Assembly: GCF_001280005.1 (NCBI RefSeq)
Contig: NZ_LGDW01000426.1
Span: forward strand, 1 to 60,829
Length of the DNA: 60,829 bases
Direction of reading: 5' to 3'
Origin: Streptomyces sp. NRRL WC-3618
Lineage (GTDB): Bacteria > Actinomycetota > Actinomycetes > Streptomycetales > Streptomycetaceae
Shown here: positions 10,294 through 19,640 of the stretch, one piece after another
Layout: the number at the start of each line of letters is the position of its first letter
How positions within the stretch are numbered: the first letter of the stretch is position 1
The notes under the pieces: generated by a model
What the model was told of the DNA's origin: nothing
Seen by the model: only the letters and a program-made list of their open reading frames with translations
The model's database searches: none
Made by a program: the position numbers and the translations under genes

Positions 10294-10748
10294 CGGATAC
10301 TCCTCTGACCGTGGTGGAGGCCGGCCCGGGTTACGTTGCAGACGGCCGCGGTGAACCGGGCTGCGGCAGCAGGAGAAGGGTCCGCGATCGGCACGGCCGG
10401 GCCTCGCCCCGTGGGGGCCGGTCGGACCCGCGAATCGCCCTCGAATCGACGGCACGTCTGACGGTGCCCTTGATTATGGCGACGGCCGCGGGGTGCTCGG
10501 AACCCCTCAGCATCCCCTTACGCCTCCTACGTTGCGCAGGGGCGGCGCCTGGCCCGTGCGGTCGACGCGGGAGGGAAGGACCGAAAATTCGTGCGCCACG
10601 CAATGAGTACTTTAGTAGCCAGGTCTCGATCCTGAAGACAGTACGAAGTCAGCGGAAGCCTTGAAATGATCTAAGGTGTCCGCGCCGCGCGCCCCCACAG
10701 TCCCCGCGTGCCCGCACCCAGCACCATTCGCCAGAAAGGGAAGACTCC
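10294..10748. other. Intergenic promoter region, no gene seen
   Basis: These 455 bases separate the divergent flavoenzyme (minus) and the ABC-like gene (plus). No convincing coding frame is present; the short open frames lack family features and good ribosome sites. The last 150 bases before 10749 are richer in A+T, which fits a promoter for the plus-strand gene, but I could not pick out a confident -35/-10 pair. Confidence 0.5.
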
Positions 10749-11498
10749 ATGCATTCAGGGTCGGTCGGCCGGAGGTTCGCGGTGCATGACCACCGGCCGG
10801 GTGCCACACCCGGCGGATCTCCGCCGGAGCCCATGGCCCTGGAGGTGCGGCGCACGGCGGACGAGGCGTCCGGGGCCCTCGACGCCTGCGCAGCGAGCCG
10901 GGCACGCCCCCTGCGAATCGAGCCCCACGCGTGCGTGGCGGCGGTCTCCGACGACGACGCGGCGGACTGGTTCCTGGCCCGGCTGCTGCGCGGCGACAAA
11001 CCGGGGCGTTCCGTGTCGGTGTACGGCGTGGACGTGCGCGCCGACCGCGCGGCCGTGCAACGGCTCGTCGGCGTGGTATCCGTGGGCATGCCGCTGCCCG
11101 AAGTCCCGGTCCGTGACGCCCTGATGACGGCGGGGAGACACAAAGGGCTGTCCCCGGAGACCACGTCGCAGCGCACGGCGGACTTGACGGACGTGCTCGG
11201 CCTGCGGGCGGTCGAGCACGCCGCCGTGTCCGGCCTCTCCCGCGGCCAGCGCTCCCGCGTGGCCCTGGGCTGCGCGCTGCTGCACGTACCGAAGCTGCTG
11301 CTGCTGTGTCAGCCGCTGGACGAGGTGGACAGCGCGTCGGAGAAGATCATCTGTCGTGTGCTGAGCCGTTATACGGCGTCGACCGGGACCGCGGTGTTCT
11401 CCACCCGGTCCCGGCCGACCGCGCACCGCGTCGCGGGCCTGGTGTTCTCGGTCCACGACGACGAGGTGTGCTTCACGTGCCCGTCGGCGCCCCACTGA
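10749..11498 (+). CDS. Degenerate ABC-transporter ATPase-like protein (pseudo-ATPase)
   Basis: The 249-residue protein aligns along its length with ABC ATPase domains but has lost every ATP-hydrolysis element. Where the Walker A loop should be (residues about 64-75) it reads VAAVSDDDAADW. The Walker B acidic pair is C187-Q188 within LLLLCQPLDEVD, and the H-loop His is R220 (VFSTRSRP). The signature loop LSRGQ (163-167) is intact. The start at 10749 has AAGGGA 8 bases upstream. No permease is adjacent. The open frame of full domain length argues against simple decay. A regulatory or scaffolding role, or pairing with the exporter ATPase at 6028-7002, is possible but unproven. Confidence 0.75.
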   Translation: MHSGSVGRRFAVHDHRPGATPGGSPPEPMALEVRRTADEASGALDACAASRARPLRIEPHACVAAVSDDDAADWFLARLLRGDKPGRSVSVYGVDVRADRAAVQRLVGVVSVGMPLPEVPVRDALMTAGRHKGLSPETTSQRTADLTDVLGLRAVEHAAVSGLSRGQRSRVALGCALLHVPKLLLLCQPLDEVDSASEKIICRVLSRYTASTGTAVFSTRSRPTAHRVAGLVFSVHDDEVCFTCPSAPH

Positions 11499-11564
11499 GG
11501 GCGGCGGTCGCGGCCTGCCGGGCGTTCGGCACGCCGTGTCCGCGGCTCAGCACGCGGAATCCGC

Positions 11565-14384
11565 TCAGCACGCCGTGTCCGCGAGCAGGTCGTGCGGCAG
11601 ATCCTTGCGGCGCGTGACGTTCAACTTCCGGTATACACGCGTCAGGTGCTGCTCGACGGTGCTGACCGTGACGAACAGTTTCCGCGCTATTTCGCGGTTG
11701 CTGTGCCCGAAGGAGGCCAGGGAGGCCACGCGCCGCTCCGCGTCGGTCAGTTCCTCCGAGGGGCAGCTCTCCCCGTCCCGCGCGGGGCGATCCGGTGCGC
11801 TCACTTCGCCGTCGGTGTCCGGCAGGAGGTGTTCGCACAGCGACTCGGCCCCGGCGTCGCGGGCGATGCGCCAGGCCCGCCGCGCCATCATGCGGGCCTG
11901 GCCCAGCTCGCCCAGGGCGTGGTGGGAGCGGCTGAGAGCGCCGAGGACCCGCACCAGTTCGAGCCGGTCCTCGCACTCCTCCAGTTCCTCGATCGCCTCG
12001 TGCAGGGCCTGGTGGTGGCGCCGCAGTCCGGCGACCTCGGCGAGCACGCGCAGCGTCAGCGCGCGCGTACGGGACTGCCCCGAGCCGCACTTGGAGAGCT
12101 GTTCCCTGACGAGCCGGTCGGCCTCGGCCTCGCCTCCGGTGCGCAGGTGCATCTCGGCGGCCGCGGACCGCCACGGCACGAGTGCCGGCTGGTCGATGCC
12201 CCAGCGCGTCATCAGCTCGCCACACGTGAGGAAGTCGTCGAGGGCCGGGCGGACCCTTCCGGTGGCCGCGTGGAGCTGGCCGCGGGCGTACAGCAATTCC
12301 AGGCCGTAGCGGGATTCCGGGGGATCGTCGGGGACATGGTGGTCCAGGTAGGTCATGGCCTGCTCGTACTGGCCCATCGCTGTGTGCGCGGAGATCAGCG
12401 TGGCGAGGACCGAGCCCATGCCGACGCCCCAGCCGAGCGGTGTCATCCACGACAGCGCGTTGGTGCCGTAGCGGACTGCGTCGACGGCGTTGCCCTGGCG
12501 CAGCGCGATCTTGGCTCTGAGCGCGGACAGGGGTGCCTGCCAACCGGGGCCGCCGAGCTTGGTGGCTTCGCGCAGCAGCGCGTCGCACCAGTGCGCGGCG
12601 CGGGTGAGCCGGTCGGAGTAGATGAGGGTGGACAGGGAGCAGGTGAGCGCCTCCAGGGTGGCGTCGCTCAGCGTGGTGCCCTGCAGGACGGTCTCGGCGA
12701 GGTCGGCGGCGTGCTGGTCGACGCCTCGGGTGAGGACCGCGTTGAGGGCGGCGCCCGCGCGGCTGCGCGGGTCGTGGCCGCGCGCCGCCGTGAGGTCGGC
12801 GGGGCCTTGTGCGGCGGGCCAGTTGTCGACACCGACGCGTTCGCGCAGGGCGGGGTAGGCGGTGCGCACCGCACTGGTGGCCAGGTAGGCCGCGACGGCG
12901 GAGGAACCTTCGTACGCGTCCTGGCACTTGCGGACGATTTCGGCGGCCTCGTCGAACCTGCCCTGCCAGAGCAGCCCGGCGAGGAGCACCGGCACGGCCT
13001 GCTCGCTGAGCCAGCCCTCGTCGAACGCGGCGCGCAGCGCGGCCAGGTGGGGTCCGACGGTGGAGGGGCGCACCCGCCACGCGCAGCGGGTGAGTTCGGC
13101 CAGGATCTCGCTGCGGCGTGCCCCCCGTGGGCACGCCTGTTCGGCGAGTTGGAGGCAGGCGATGGCGAGCGAGACGTCTTGGTCGCGCCGGGCGCGAGTG
13201 GCGGTCTCCCAGAGTGTGTCGAGGGATTCGGCGTCGGTGACTTCGCCGGCGGCGACGATGTGCCGGGCGACGACGGGCGGTTCGGCGCCGGCGCGGCGCA
13301 GCAGGACGGCCGCGCGGCGGTGCAGCGCGAGGCGGTCACTGCGGGTGAGGTCGTCCAGGACGGCCGTTGTGGCCAGGGGGTGGCGGAACGTTCCCGTCTG
13401 GGTCAGTCCGGCGGATTCGAGAGCGCGTCGGCTCAACGCGACGGTCTTGTGGTCGAGTTCGAGCAGTCCGGCGAGTGCGGCGTCGGACGCGGCGTCGTCC
13501 AGGATCGCGAGGCCGCGGGCCACGGCGAGGACGGCGTCGTCGCCGCGGTGCAGGCAGCTGAGCACGGACTGCCGGTAGGCGTCGCCGACGGTGAGGGTGT
13601 GCAGGGCAGGCAGGGAGGTGTCGGAGCTGGGGCCGTGGGCGAGGATGTCGTGGGTCAGGGCGCGGATGAGGAGCGGGTTGCCGCCGCTGATCCGGTGGAC
13701 GTCGGGGGCGAGGCCGCGTGCGGTGGCCTCGTCGACGTGGTCGCGCAGCATTTCGGCCGTGGCCCGCTCGCCGAGGGTGCCGAGCCGCAGTTGGGTCAGG
13801 CGCGGGTGGCGCAGCAGTTCCGCACTGAACATGGGCCGTTCCGCGTGCGGTCCCGTGCGCAGGCCGAGGACGATCACCACGGGCTTGGCACGCAGTTCAC
13901 GCATCACGTGCTGGAGGCATTGCAGGGACGGGATGTCGGCGTACTGGACGTCGTCGATGAGGACCGCGAGGGGGCGGCCGCCGGCCATGGCGTGCAGGGC
14001 GGCGGTCAGTGAGCACATCACATGCGCGCGTACGTGCTCCTCTCGCTCGCTCGCGGGGTCGCGCAGCATCGCGGTGAACCGGGCGTCGTCGAGGAGGCGC
14101 TCCACGCGCTCGGCGGCACCGCTCTCCCGTTCCCCTAACTGGCCGGTACGCAGGAGCAGTTGACTGAAGAGCGCCATGGGGGTCCGGCGCTCCGCTCGTA
14201 AACCCGTCGCCTTGAGGACCGTGAGGCCGCGCGCCTCGGCCCGCTCGGCGACGCCGTTGAGGAGCTCGCTCTTGCCGGTGGCCACCGGCCCTCTCACCAC
14301 GACGACCCGGGAGGGCCGTGCAGCGCTGCTCCCCAGAACCTCCTCCAACAGAGCCCATTCATCGACTCGCTCGACCAGGCTCAT
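11565..14384 (-). CDS. LuxR-family transcriptional regulator, large ATP-binding type (LAL)
   Basis: This is a 939-residue LAL regulator, the class that activates many Streptomyces polyketide clusters. It has an N-terminal AAA-type ATPase with Walker A GPVATGKS (residues 32-39) and a Walker B-like VLIDDVQ, then a long helical TPR-like middle. A C-terminal LuxR helix-turn-helix spans about 878-935 (LTDAERRVASLA...NREIARKLFVT.STVEQH). The ATG at 14384 is preceded by GGGAGG at a suitable distance; an upstream in-frame ATG at 14414 has no better site. The gene sits among the PKS genes and converges with the ABC-like gene. It is the most likely pathway activator. Confidence 0.93.
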   Translation of the reverse strand: MSLVERVDEWALLEEVLGSSAARPSRVVVVRGPVATGKSELLNGVAERAEARGLTVLKATGLRAERRTPMALFSQLLLRTGQLGERESGAAERVERLLDDARFTAMLRDPASEREEHVRAHVMCSLTAALHAMAGGRPLAVLIDDVQYADIPSLQCLQHVMRELRAKPVVIVLGLRTGPHAERPMFSAELLRHPRLTQLRLGTLGERATAEMLRDHVDEATARGLAPDVHRISGGNPLLIRALTHDILAHGPSSDTSLPALHTLTVGDAYRQSVLSCLHRGDDAVLAVARGLAILDDAASDAALAGLLELDHKTVALSRRALESAGLTQTGTFRHPLATTAVLDDLTRSDRLALHRRAAVLLRRAGAEPPVVARHIVAAGEVTDAESLDTLWETATRARRDQDVSLAIACLQLAEQACPRGARRSEILAELTRCAWRVRPSTVGPHLAALRAAFDEGWLSEQAVPVLLAGLLWQGRFDEAAEIVRKCQDAYEGSSAVAAYLATSAVRTAYPALRERVGVDNWPAAQGPADLTAARGHDPRSRAGAALNAVLTRGVDQHAADLAETVLQGTTLSDATLEALTCSLSTLIYSDRLTRAAHWCDALLREATKLGGPGWQAPLSALRAKIALRQGNAVDAVRYGTNALSWMTPLGWGVGMGSVLATLISAHTAMGQYEQAMTYLDHHVPDDPPESRYGLELLYARGQLHAATGRVRPALDDFLTCGELMTRWGIDQPALVPWRSAAAEMHLRTGGEAEADRLVREQLSKCGSGQSRTRALTLRVLAEVAGLRRHHQALHEAIEELEECEDRLELVRVLGALSRSHHALGELGQARMMARRAWRIARDAGAESLCEHLLPDTDGEVSAPDRPARDGESCPSEELTDAERRVASLASFGHSNREIARKLFVTVSTVEQHLTRVYRKLNVTRRKDLPHDLLADTAC

Positions 14385-15286
14385 AGTGCATTTCCTCCCG
14401 ATAAGAAATTTCACAAACCGCCCCGGGGCGCCTTATTCGCATGACGCACTCATCGAGTAACCAAATGGAGCTCCTTTGCAGGATACCAGGGCACATTCCC
14501 TGATATCCTGACCGCGGCTTCTCACAGCCCCCGAGCAACAACACAACTATGACTGAATCTTGACGGCGAGGTAGCCCCGAAAGAAGTGAGCCCACCTCCC
14601 AAATCCATGATGAATCGCAACGTTCAGCTCTTCCCACTCCGGCCTCGCATGTGATATTAGACCCGACGCCGACGCGCCCACATGCGGAACTTTGAATTCC
14701 AATTAAAGGGAAGGCGAAGAGGAACCGGCCATACCGGGCTACGCGCGGAGATCATCAAACCATCCTGTCCGGAAATACCCTGGCCACGCGCTCGCCCGGA
14801 TGCCACGGGTGGGATCACGCCGACCGCCACCGCCCCTCAACGCCGCCTGGACGCACGCCCGTCGATCTCCGGGCTGCCCCTGCGGACCCTGCCCGGGGTC
14901 CGCTCCGCACTCCTCCTCGGTGCCCCAGTCGGGCACCTTGCCACCCCTCCGAGGGCAGCACCGTTACGGATCCGTTCGGCGTTGGCGGCGGGAGGAAAGT
15001 CCCGCCGCGAGTCGCCGAAACGGTAAACCGAACACAATCCAACGGCAATTTGACGGCTAAATTCACCAAGGAAGTCCATAGCGTTCAGAGCGCCCCGGCG
15101 ACGATCCTGCCGAAGTCAGACCGCATGCCGGGACGTACACCTGCAGGGACTGCCAGACACGTCACATTGTTACGCCGCTATTTCAGGCCACGGTCCATTC
15201 CGTGGCCGGTGAACGCACCGCAAACTCGGCATGGCCGCCGCCGCAACGGGCCGAGGGCCGCGGCGCGCCTACTACAGCCGGTGGTC
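14385..15286. other. Gene-free region upstream of the LAL regulator, A+T-richer than its surroundings
   Basis: About 900 bases carry no frame I would call a gene. The first 300 bases are markedly richer in A+T and should contain the LAL promoter. A hairpin lies at 14480-14509 (aggata-c-caggg, six-base loop, ccctg-a-tatcct), roughly 100 bases upstream of the LAL start, and is a candidate regulator site. Near the right end a perfect 8-bp inverted repeat (ggccacgg / ccgtggcc, 15186-15207, six-base loop) lies close to the end of the IS701 relic and could be part of that element's terminus. Confidence 0.5.
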
Positions 15287-16376
15287 TTACGGTGAGTGAG
15301 CTCGGGCGGTCCGGGTGCGGTAGTGGCTGGTTCGGGCTCGGTTCTGGTGGCGGGTGCGCCAGCGGTGCCCGTGCATGGCGAGCCAGGTCCGGGCGGTGCG
15401 TGCGGAGGTGGGGACGATCCGGTCGTGCAGGCGGCGGACCTCGTTCACGGTCGGGGGTCGGGTGTCGCCGGCGGGGTGACCTCCGGACGGTGACCAGGAA
15501 GGCCATGGCGAGCATGCACACGGTGGTGTGCCGCTACCACGAGCACCACTTGCGTACCTCGTGCTCGTCCAGGCCCACCTGTCCCTTCGCGACCTGGAAG
15601 GACTCCTCCACCATCCAGCGTTGTCCGGCGGCGACGACCATCTCGGCCAGGGTCGTGTCCGGGTGGGTGTGGCACAGGAAGCAGGCGATCTCCCGGACGA
15701 GCGCGCCGGTCTTCTTGTCCTTCTTGTTGGGCACGGTCGAGCGGCGGATCAGCAGGTGACGCTCCAACCCCGTGGAAACGGAGGCGGGTTGGACAGCGGC
15801 CCAGTCGTGCTCGCGCGGACCCTTGGCGCCGTCAGCACAGGACCGGCGCTCGAAGGCATCCTCCCGCACCAGCGCCCACAGCTCGCGGGCCTGCCGGGTG
15901 CGCCCGTCGGGCAGCGGCAGCACCTCGTCCTTCGGGACGGCGAACACGTGGCGGACCTGGTGTTCCTCCAGCCAGACGCGCAGCGCCCGGCACTGCCCGT
16001 ATGCCTCGTCGGCCAGGAAGTAGGTGAACGGCACCGGGGCGGCCAGCGCGCGCTCCAGCATCCGCCGGGCCAGCTCCGGTTTGGTGGCCACCGCGTTCGC
16101 GCGTTCGGGCGGGATGCCCTGCTCGGCGCACCGGCGTTCGTGCTCAGCGGTGGCGCCGGCCCAGCCCTTACCGAGGTAGAGCTCACTGTCGATCAAGGTG
16201 CGGCCCTTACCGGATCCGTACGACAGGTGCACGCTGACCTGGGCGTTCTCGACCCTGCCCGCAGTGCCGGTGTACTGACGCTGCACCCCGGCGGTCTTGG
16301 TGCCCTTCTTGATGTCGCCGGTCTCGTCCGCGATCAGCACCGCGTCGTCGGCGGCCAGGGCGGCGACCACCGGCTG
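15287..16376 (-). pseudogene. IS701-family transposase relic (N-terminal truncation, internal stop, frameshift)
   Basis: The main open stretch translates to a DDE transposase of the IS701 family: LIADETGDIKKGTKTAGVQRQYTG-like block, the LADEAYG block with the second Asp, and a C-terminal VEESFQVAKGQVGLDEHEVRKW block. Homology starts abruptly near 16376, so the N-terminus is missing. After KWCSW there is a TAG at 15531-15533 where the family reads on. The expected C-terminal sequence (TVNEVRRLHD..., ending with a TAA at 15287-15289) continues in another frame. Three separate lesions make it inactive. It lies between the LAL gene and the sugar transferase and is the second transposon trace in the polyketide region. 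Confidence 0.85.
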
Positions 16377-16689
16377 TAGTACTAGGGGACGGATAGGGGT
16401 GGAGGGCGGCACGCCCCCCGGATAGCCTCCGGCAACGGGCAGCCATCCGTGATCCTCTCGGGACGACGGCCACCCCTCGTACGACGGCGACCTCTCCGCC
16501 CGGCCGCCACAGTTCCCGTGCACAGCGGTTGCTGTGCACAGCAGACAGGCACAACACGTTCACGCCCGTCCCCGGCCACCGCCGGCCAGGGCACGCCGAT
16601 GTGACGCGCACCCGCGCAGACCCGTAGAGGACGACGATGGCGAGAAATCACCCCCGAGCGAGCACACTCCGTCCCGGGAGCGTGCCCCG
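16377..16689. other. Intergenic region between IS701 relic and sugar transferase gene
   Basis: These 313 bases hold no supported gene. The left edge (around 16377-16400) is the breakpoint of the transposase relic. The rest should contain the promoter of the glycosyltransferase that starts at 16690. A longer in-frame start exists at 16534, but its extra 52 residues are low-complexity and rich in His, Arg and Pro with no family similarity, so I left it out. Confidence 0.45.
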
Positions 16690-17946
16690 ATGACCGTGTC
16701 CGGCACCGGCGCCGAGGAGACCGAGGAGCAGGATCACGCCGCCCCCGACGGCGCACCCGACGACGCGGGCCCCTCGGCGCGCACCACCGTCACCGTGATC
16801 ATCCCGACCTTCAACGAGGCTGGGAACGTTGAGGAGTTGCTGACGCGGCTCGCCGCCGCCCTGCCCGCGCACCTGGACTGCGCGGCCCTGTTCGTCGACG
16901 ACAGCACCGACGACACCCCGGCCGCCATCGAACGCGCCGCCCTCACCTGCCTGTTCCCCGTGAACGTCATCCACCGCGAGGTCGCGACGGGCGGCCTGAG
17001 CGGAGCCGTGGTCGAGGGCCTGAAGGCCGCCGCGTCGGAGTGGATCGTCGTCATGGACGCCGACCTCCAGCACCCGCCGTCTCTGATGCCCGAACTGGTG
17101 GAGACGGGGCGCCGCGCGGACGCCGACCTCGTGGTCGCGAGCCGGTACGCGGGCGGCGGCAGCCACGCCGGTCTCTCCGGCCGCTACCGCGTCGCGGTGT
17201 CGCGCGCCTCGACGCTGGTGACGAAGGGCCTCTTCCCGTCGGCGCTGCGCGGCATCAGCGACCCGATGAGCGGTTTCTTCGCGATCCGCCGCAGCACGGT
17301 GCACGCCCACGCCGACATCCTCAAGCCGCTCGGTTACAAGATCCTGCTCGAGCTGGCCATCCGCTGCCGCCCGCGCGTTGTCGCCGAGGTGCCGTTCTCC
17401 TTCCAGGAGCGGTTCGCGGGCGAGTCGAAGTCGACCGTGCGCGAGGGGATGCGGTTCCTCGCGCACCTGGTGTCGCTGCGCACCGCGACCCCGGTGGCCC
17501 GGATGGTGGTCTTCGGCCTCATCGGCCTGACCGGCTTCCTGCCGAACCTGGGCGCCCTCGCCGCGCTCACAGCCACGGGCCTGCACTATCTGCCCGCCGA
17601 GGTGCTCGCCAACCAGTTCGGCGTGCTGTGGAACTTCCTCTTCATCGATCTGCTGCTGTTCCGCGACCGGCGCGGGCACCGCCACTGGGCCGACCGCCTC
17701 GGCCGGTTCGCGCTGCTCGCCAACGCCGACCTCGTGCTGCGCATTCCGCTGATCGCGCTGATCGTCGACGGCATGGGCATGGCGGTGCTGCCCGCGACAG
17801 CCCTCGCACTCCTCACGACGTTCGTCATCCGCTTCGCCGCCACCGAGCTGTTGATCTATCTCCCCGGGCGCGGCGGCCGGGCGAAGGAAGCGGGCGCGGA
17901 CGCCTCGCTCGCGTCCGGGAAGCGGGAGAAAGAAGGCACACCGTGA
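16690..17946 (+). CDS. Polyprenyl-phosphate glycosyltransferase (GT2, DPM1-like) fused to a GtrA membrane domain
   Basis: The 418-residue protein joins two domains. An N-terminal GT2 catalytic domain (VIIPTFNEAGNVEEL, VVMDADLQHPP with the DxD-like acidic cluster, DPMSGFF, and the EVPFSFQERFAGESK segment) is typical of dolichol/polyprenyl-phosphate mannose or glucose synthases. From about residue 270 a GtrA domain follows with four membrane segments. Such enzymes charge a lipid carrier with a hexose for transfer outside the cell. ATG 16690 has GGGAG upstream. Its stop overlaps the GTG of the following phosphopantetheinyl transferase fragment (GTGA). A role in glycosylating the cluster product is possible; a general cell-envelope role is the alternative. 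Confidence 0.85.
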   Translation: MTVSGTGAEETEEQDHAAPDGAPDDAGPSARTTVTVIIPTFNEAGNVEELLTRLAAALPAHLDCAALFVDDSTDDTPAAIERAALTCLFPVNVIHREVATGGLSGAVVEGLKAAASEWIVVMDADLQHPPSLMPELVETGRRADADLVVASRYAGGGSHAGLSGRYRVAVSRASTLVTKGLFPSALRGISDPMSGFFAIRRSTVHAHADILKPLGYKILLELAIRCRPRVVAEVPFSFQERFAGESKSTVREGMRFLAHLVSLRTATPVARMVVFGLIGLTGFLPNLGALAALTATGLHYLPAEVLANQFGVLWNFLFIDLLLFRDRRGHRHWADRLGRFALLANADLVLRIPLIALIVDGMGMAVLPATALALLTTFVIRFAATELLIYLPGRGGRAKEAGADASLASGKREKEGTP

Positions 17947-18326
17947 ACACGGCCGTCCAGCACGGCGGTACGCACCCGGCGGCGCCGCACCCCGACCCAT
18001 CACCGGCAGCCCTGCTGGCGCGGATCGTGCCCGAAGACGTCGTCTGCTACGAGCTCTTGGGCGACCCTGACGGCATCGTCCTGCACCCCGACGAGCAGGC
18101 CCTGATCGCCCGGTCCGTGGAGAGCCGGCGCCGCGAGTTCGCCACGGGCCGCCACTGCGCGCACCGCGCCCTGGAGGACCTCGGGCACCCCGCGGAGTCG
18201 ATCCTTCTCGACGCCAAGGGCAGTCGGCGGATCTCCTCGTGCGGTGAGTGGGGTGAGCGCGGCGCGGCCGGGTCGGTGTCGCGGGCGTCCGTGGCGCCGG
18301 CGAGGCGCGTTAGCCAGGGCGATTAA
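17943..18326 (+). pseudogene. 4'-phosphopantetheinyl transferase (Sfp-type), N-terminal half only
   Basis: The first 95 or so residues match the N-terminal half of Sfp/EntD-like phosphopantetheinyl transferases: LHPDEQALIARSVESRRREFATGRHCAHRAL, parallel to the same region of the intact enzyme at 25586-26299. After LLDAKGSRR the similarity stops, and the WP.G.VGSxTHC, D-x-E and KE..YK motifs that bind CoA and Mg are missing. The remaining 30 residues are unrelated. It could not activate carrier proteins. GTG 17943 overlaps the preceding stop, so it was once the second gene of a coupled pair, presumably to activate the PKS ACPs. Confidence 0.8.
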
Positions 18327-18575
18327 CGCCACGCTGCGAGTAGTCACACTCGCCGTCGCCGCCTCCGGCTCCCCGAGCGCGAACCGAATGGCCGTACCAG
18401 GCGGCACTTAACTCTGGCGACTAGGGGTTAACAGAACAAGGCTCTGACCAGCCTCTTTACAGAAGTTCTTCCGCCTGGCAGAAGACGCCTTGCCGAGCCG
18501 ATGCAACCCTCACGACCCTGATTCCAACCACGGCACGCGGGGCGAGGGCGCCCCGCCGACAGGGACGGGAACACC

Positions 18576-19640
18576 ATGCCGCACACGACCGCCTTCGCCA
18601 GGAACCAGTGGTACGTCGCCGCCTACAGCCACGAGGTGGGGCGGGAGCTGCTCGGCCGGACCATCCTCGGTGAGCCCCTCGTCTTCTACCGCACCGAGGG
18701 CGAGGGGACGCCCGTCGCCCTCGCCGACCGCTGTGTGCACCGGCGTTACCCGCTCTCCGAGAGCGGCCTCGACGGCGACCGGATCGTGTGCGGCTACCAC
18801 GGCTTCACCTACGACACCACCGGCGCGTGCGTGTACGTACCGGGGCAGAAGCGCATCCCGCGCACCGCCCGCGTCGCCTCCTATCCGGTGGTCGAGCAGG
18901 ACGCCCTGATCTGGGTGTGGATCGGCGACCCGGCCCTCGCCGACGCCGGGACCATTCCGCGGGCCCGGCACCTCGACTCCCCCGGCTGGACCACCGTCAA
19001 GGGCATGGAGCCGATCGACGCCGACTACGGTCTGCTCGTCGACAACCTTCTCGACCTCTCGCACGAGACCTACCTCCACGGCGGCTACATCGGCACCCCG
19101 GAGGTCGCCGAGACGCCGATCACCACGGAGGTCGACGAGGGCGCGGGCATCGTACGGGTGAGCCGGCACATGGACGACGCCGAGTGTCCCCCGTTCTACG
19201 CCAGGTCGACCGGCATCGAGGGCCGGATCACGCGCTGGCAGGACATCGAGTACCACGCGCCGTGTCTGTATCTGCTGCACAGCCGGATCGCACCGGTGGG
19301 TGTCGTGCCCGAGGCCGACGGCAGCGACCCGAACGGTTTCCACACCGAGATCACGTACGCCATCACGCCGTCGGCCGACGGCAAGGTGTACGACTTCTGG
19401 ATGGTCTCGCGCGACTGGGCCACGGACGACGACGAGGTCACCGAGTTCCTGCGGGGCAACAACCACACCGTGGTCATGCAGGACGTCGACGCGCTCAACC
19501 TCCTTCAGCGGACGCTGGGTGCGGAGCGGTCCGGGTACCAGGAGCTGAGCATCAACATCGACACCGGTGGTCTCGCCGCCCGCCGTATCCTCGCCCGGCT
19601 GGTCGAGGAGGGCGACAAGTCGGCGGAGAAGGTCCTGTGA
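18576..19640 (+). CDS. Rieske non-heme iron oxygenase, large subunit (VanA-like)
   Basis: This 354-residue oxygenase component resembles vanillate O-demethylase VanA. It has the Rieske [2Fe-2S] motif C53-x-H55 ... C72-x2-H75 (DRCVHRRYPLSESG, CGYHGF). The mononuclear iron site (DNLLDLSHETYLHGGY) supplies the two histidines and the bridging Asp. Such enzymes demethylate or hydroxylate aromatic or N-methyl substrates with electrons from a reductase. The start has GGGA-rich sequence upstream. The next gene begins inside its stop codon (GTGA), and the reductase follows, so the three genes form one operon. The substrate cannot be read from the sequence. Confidence 0.9.
   Translation: MPHTTAFARNQWYVAAYSHEVGRELLGRTILGEPLVFYRTEGEGTPVALADRCVHRRYPLSESGLDGDRIVCGYHGFTYDTTGACVYVPGQKRIPRTARVASYPVVEQDALIWVWIGDPALADAGTIPRARHLDSPGWTTVKGMEPIDADYGLLVDNLLDLSHETYLHGGYIGTPEVAETPITTEVDEGAGIVRVSRHMDDAECPPFYARSTGIEGRITRWQDIEYHAPCLYLLHSRIAPVGVVPEADGSDPNGFHTEITYAITPSADGKVYDFWMVSRDWATDDDEVTEFLRGNNHTVVMQDVDALNLLQRTLGAERSGYQELSINIDTGGLAARRILARLVEEGDKSAEKVL

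Noticed and set aside
10331..10603. Minus-strand open frame upstream of the flavoenzyme
   Set aside because: No start context and biased composition; lies where promoters are expected.
11592..14012. Long plus-strand open frame opposite the LAL regulator
   Set aside because: Gly/Val/Arg-rich antisense shadow with no domain; the minus-strand frame has clear ATPase and LuxR motifs.
14682..15026. Possible small gene in the gap upstream of LAL
   Set aside because: No family features, no ribosome site and equally long frames on other strands.
16534..16689. Longer N-terminus for the sugar transferase
   Set aside because: The added 52 residues are His/Arg/Pro-rich with no similarity, and the ATG at 16690 has a good ribosome site.
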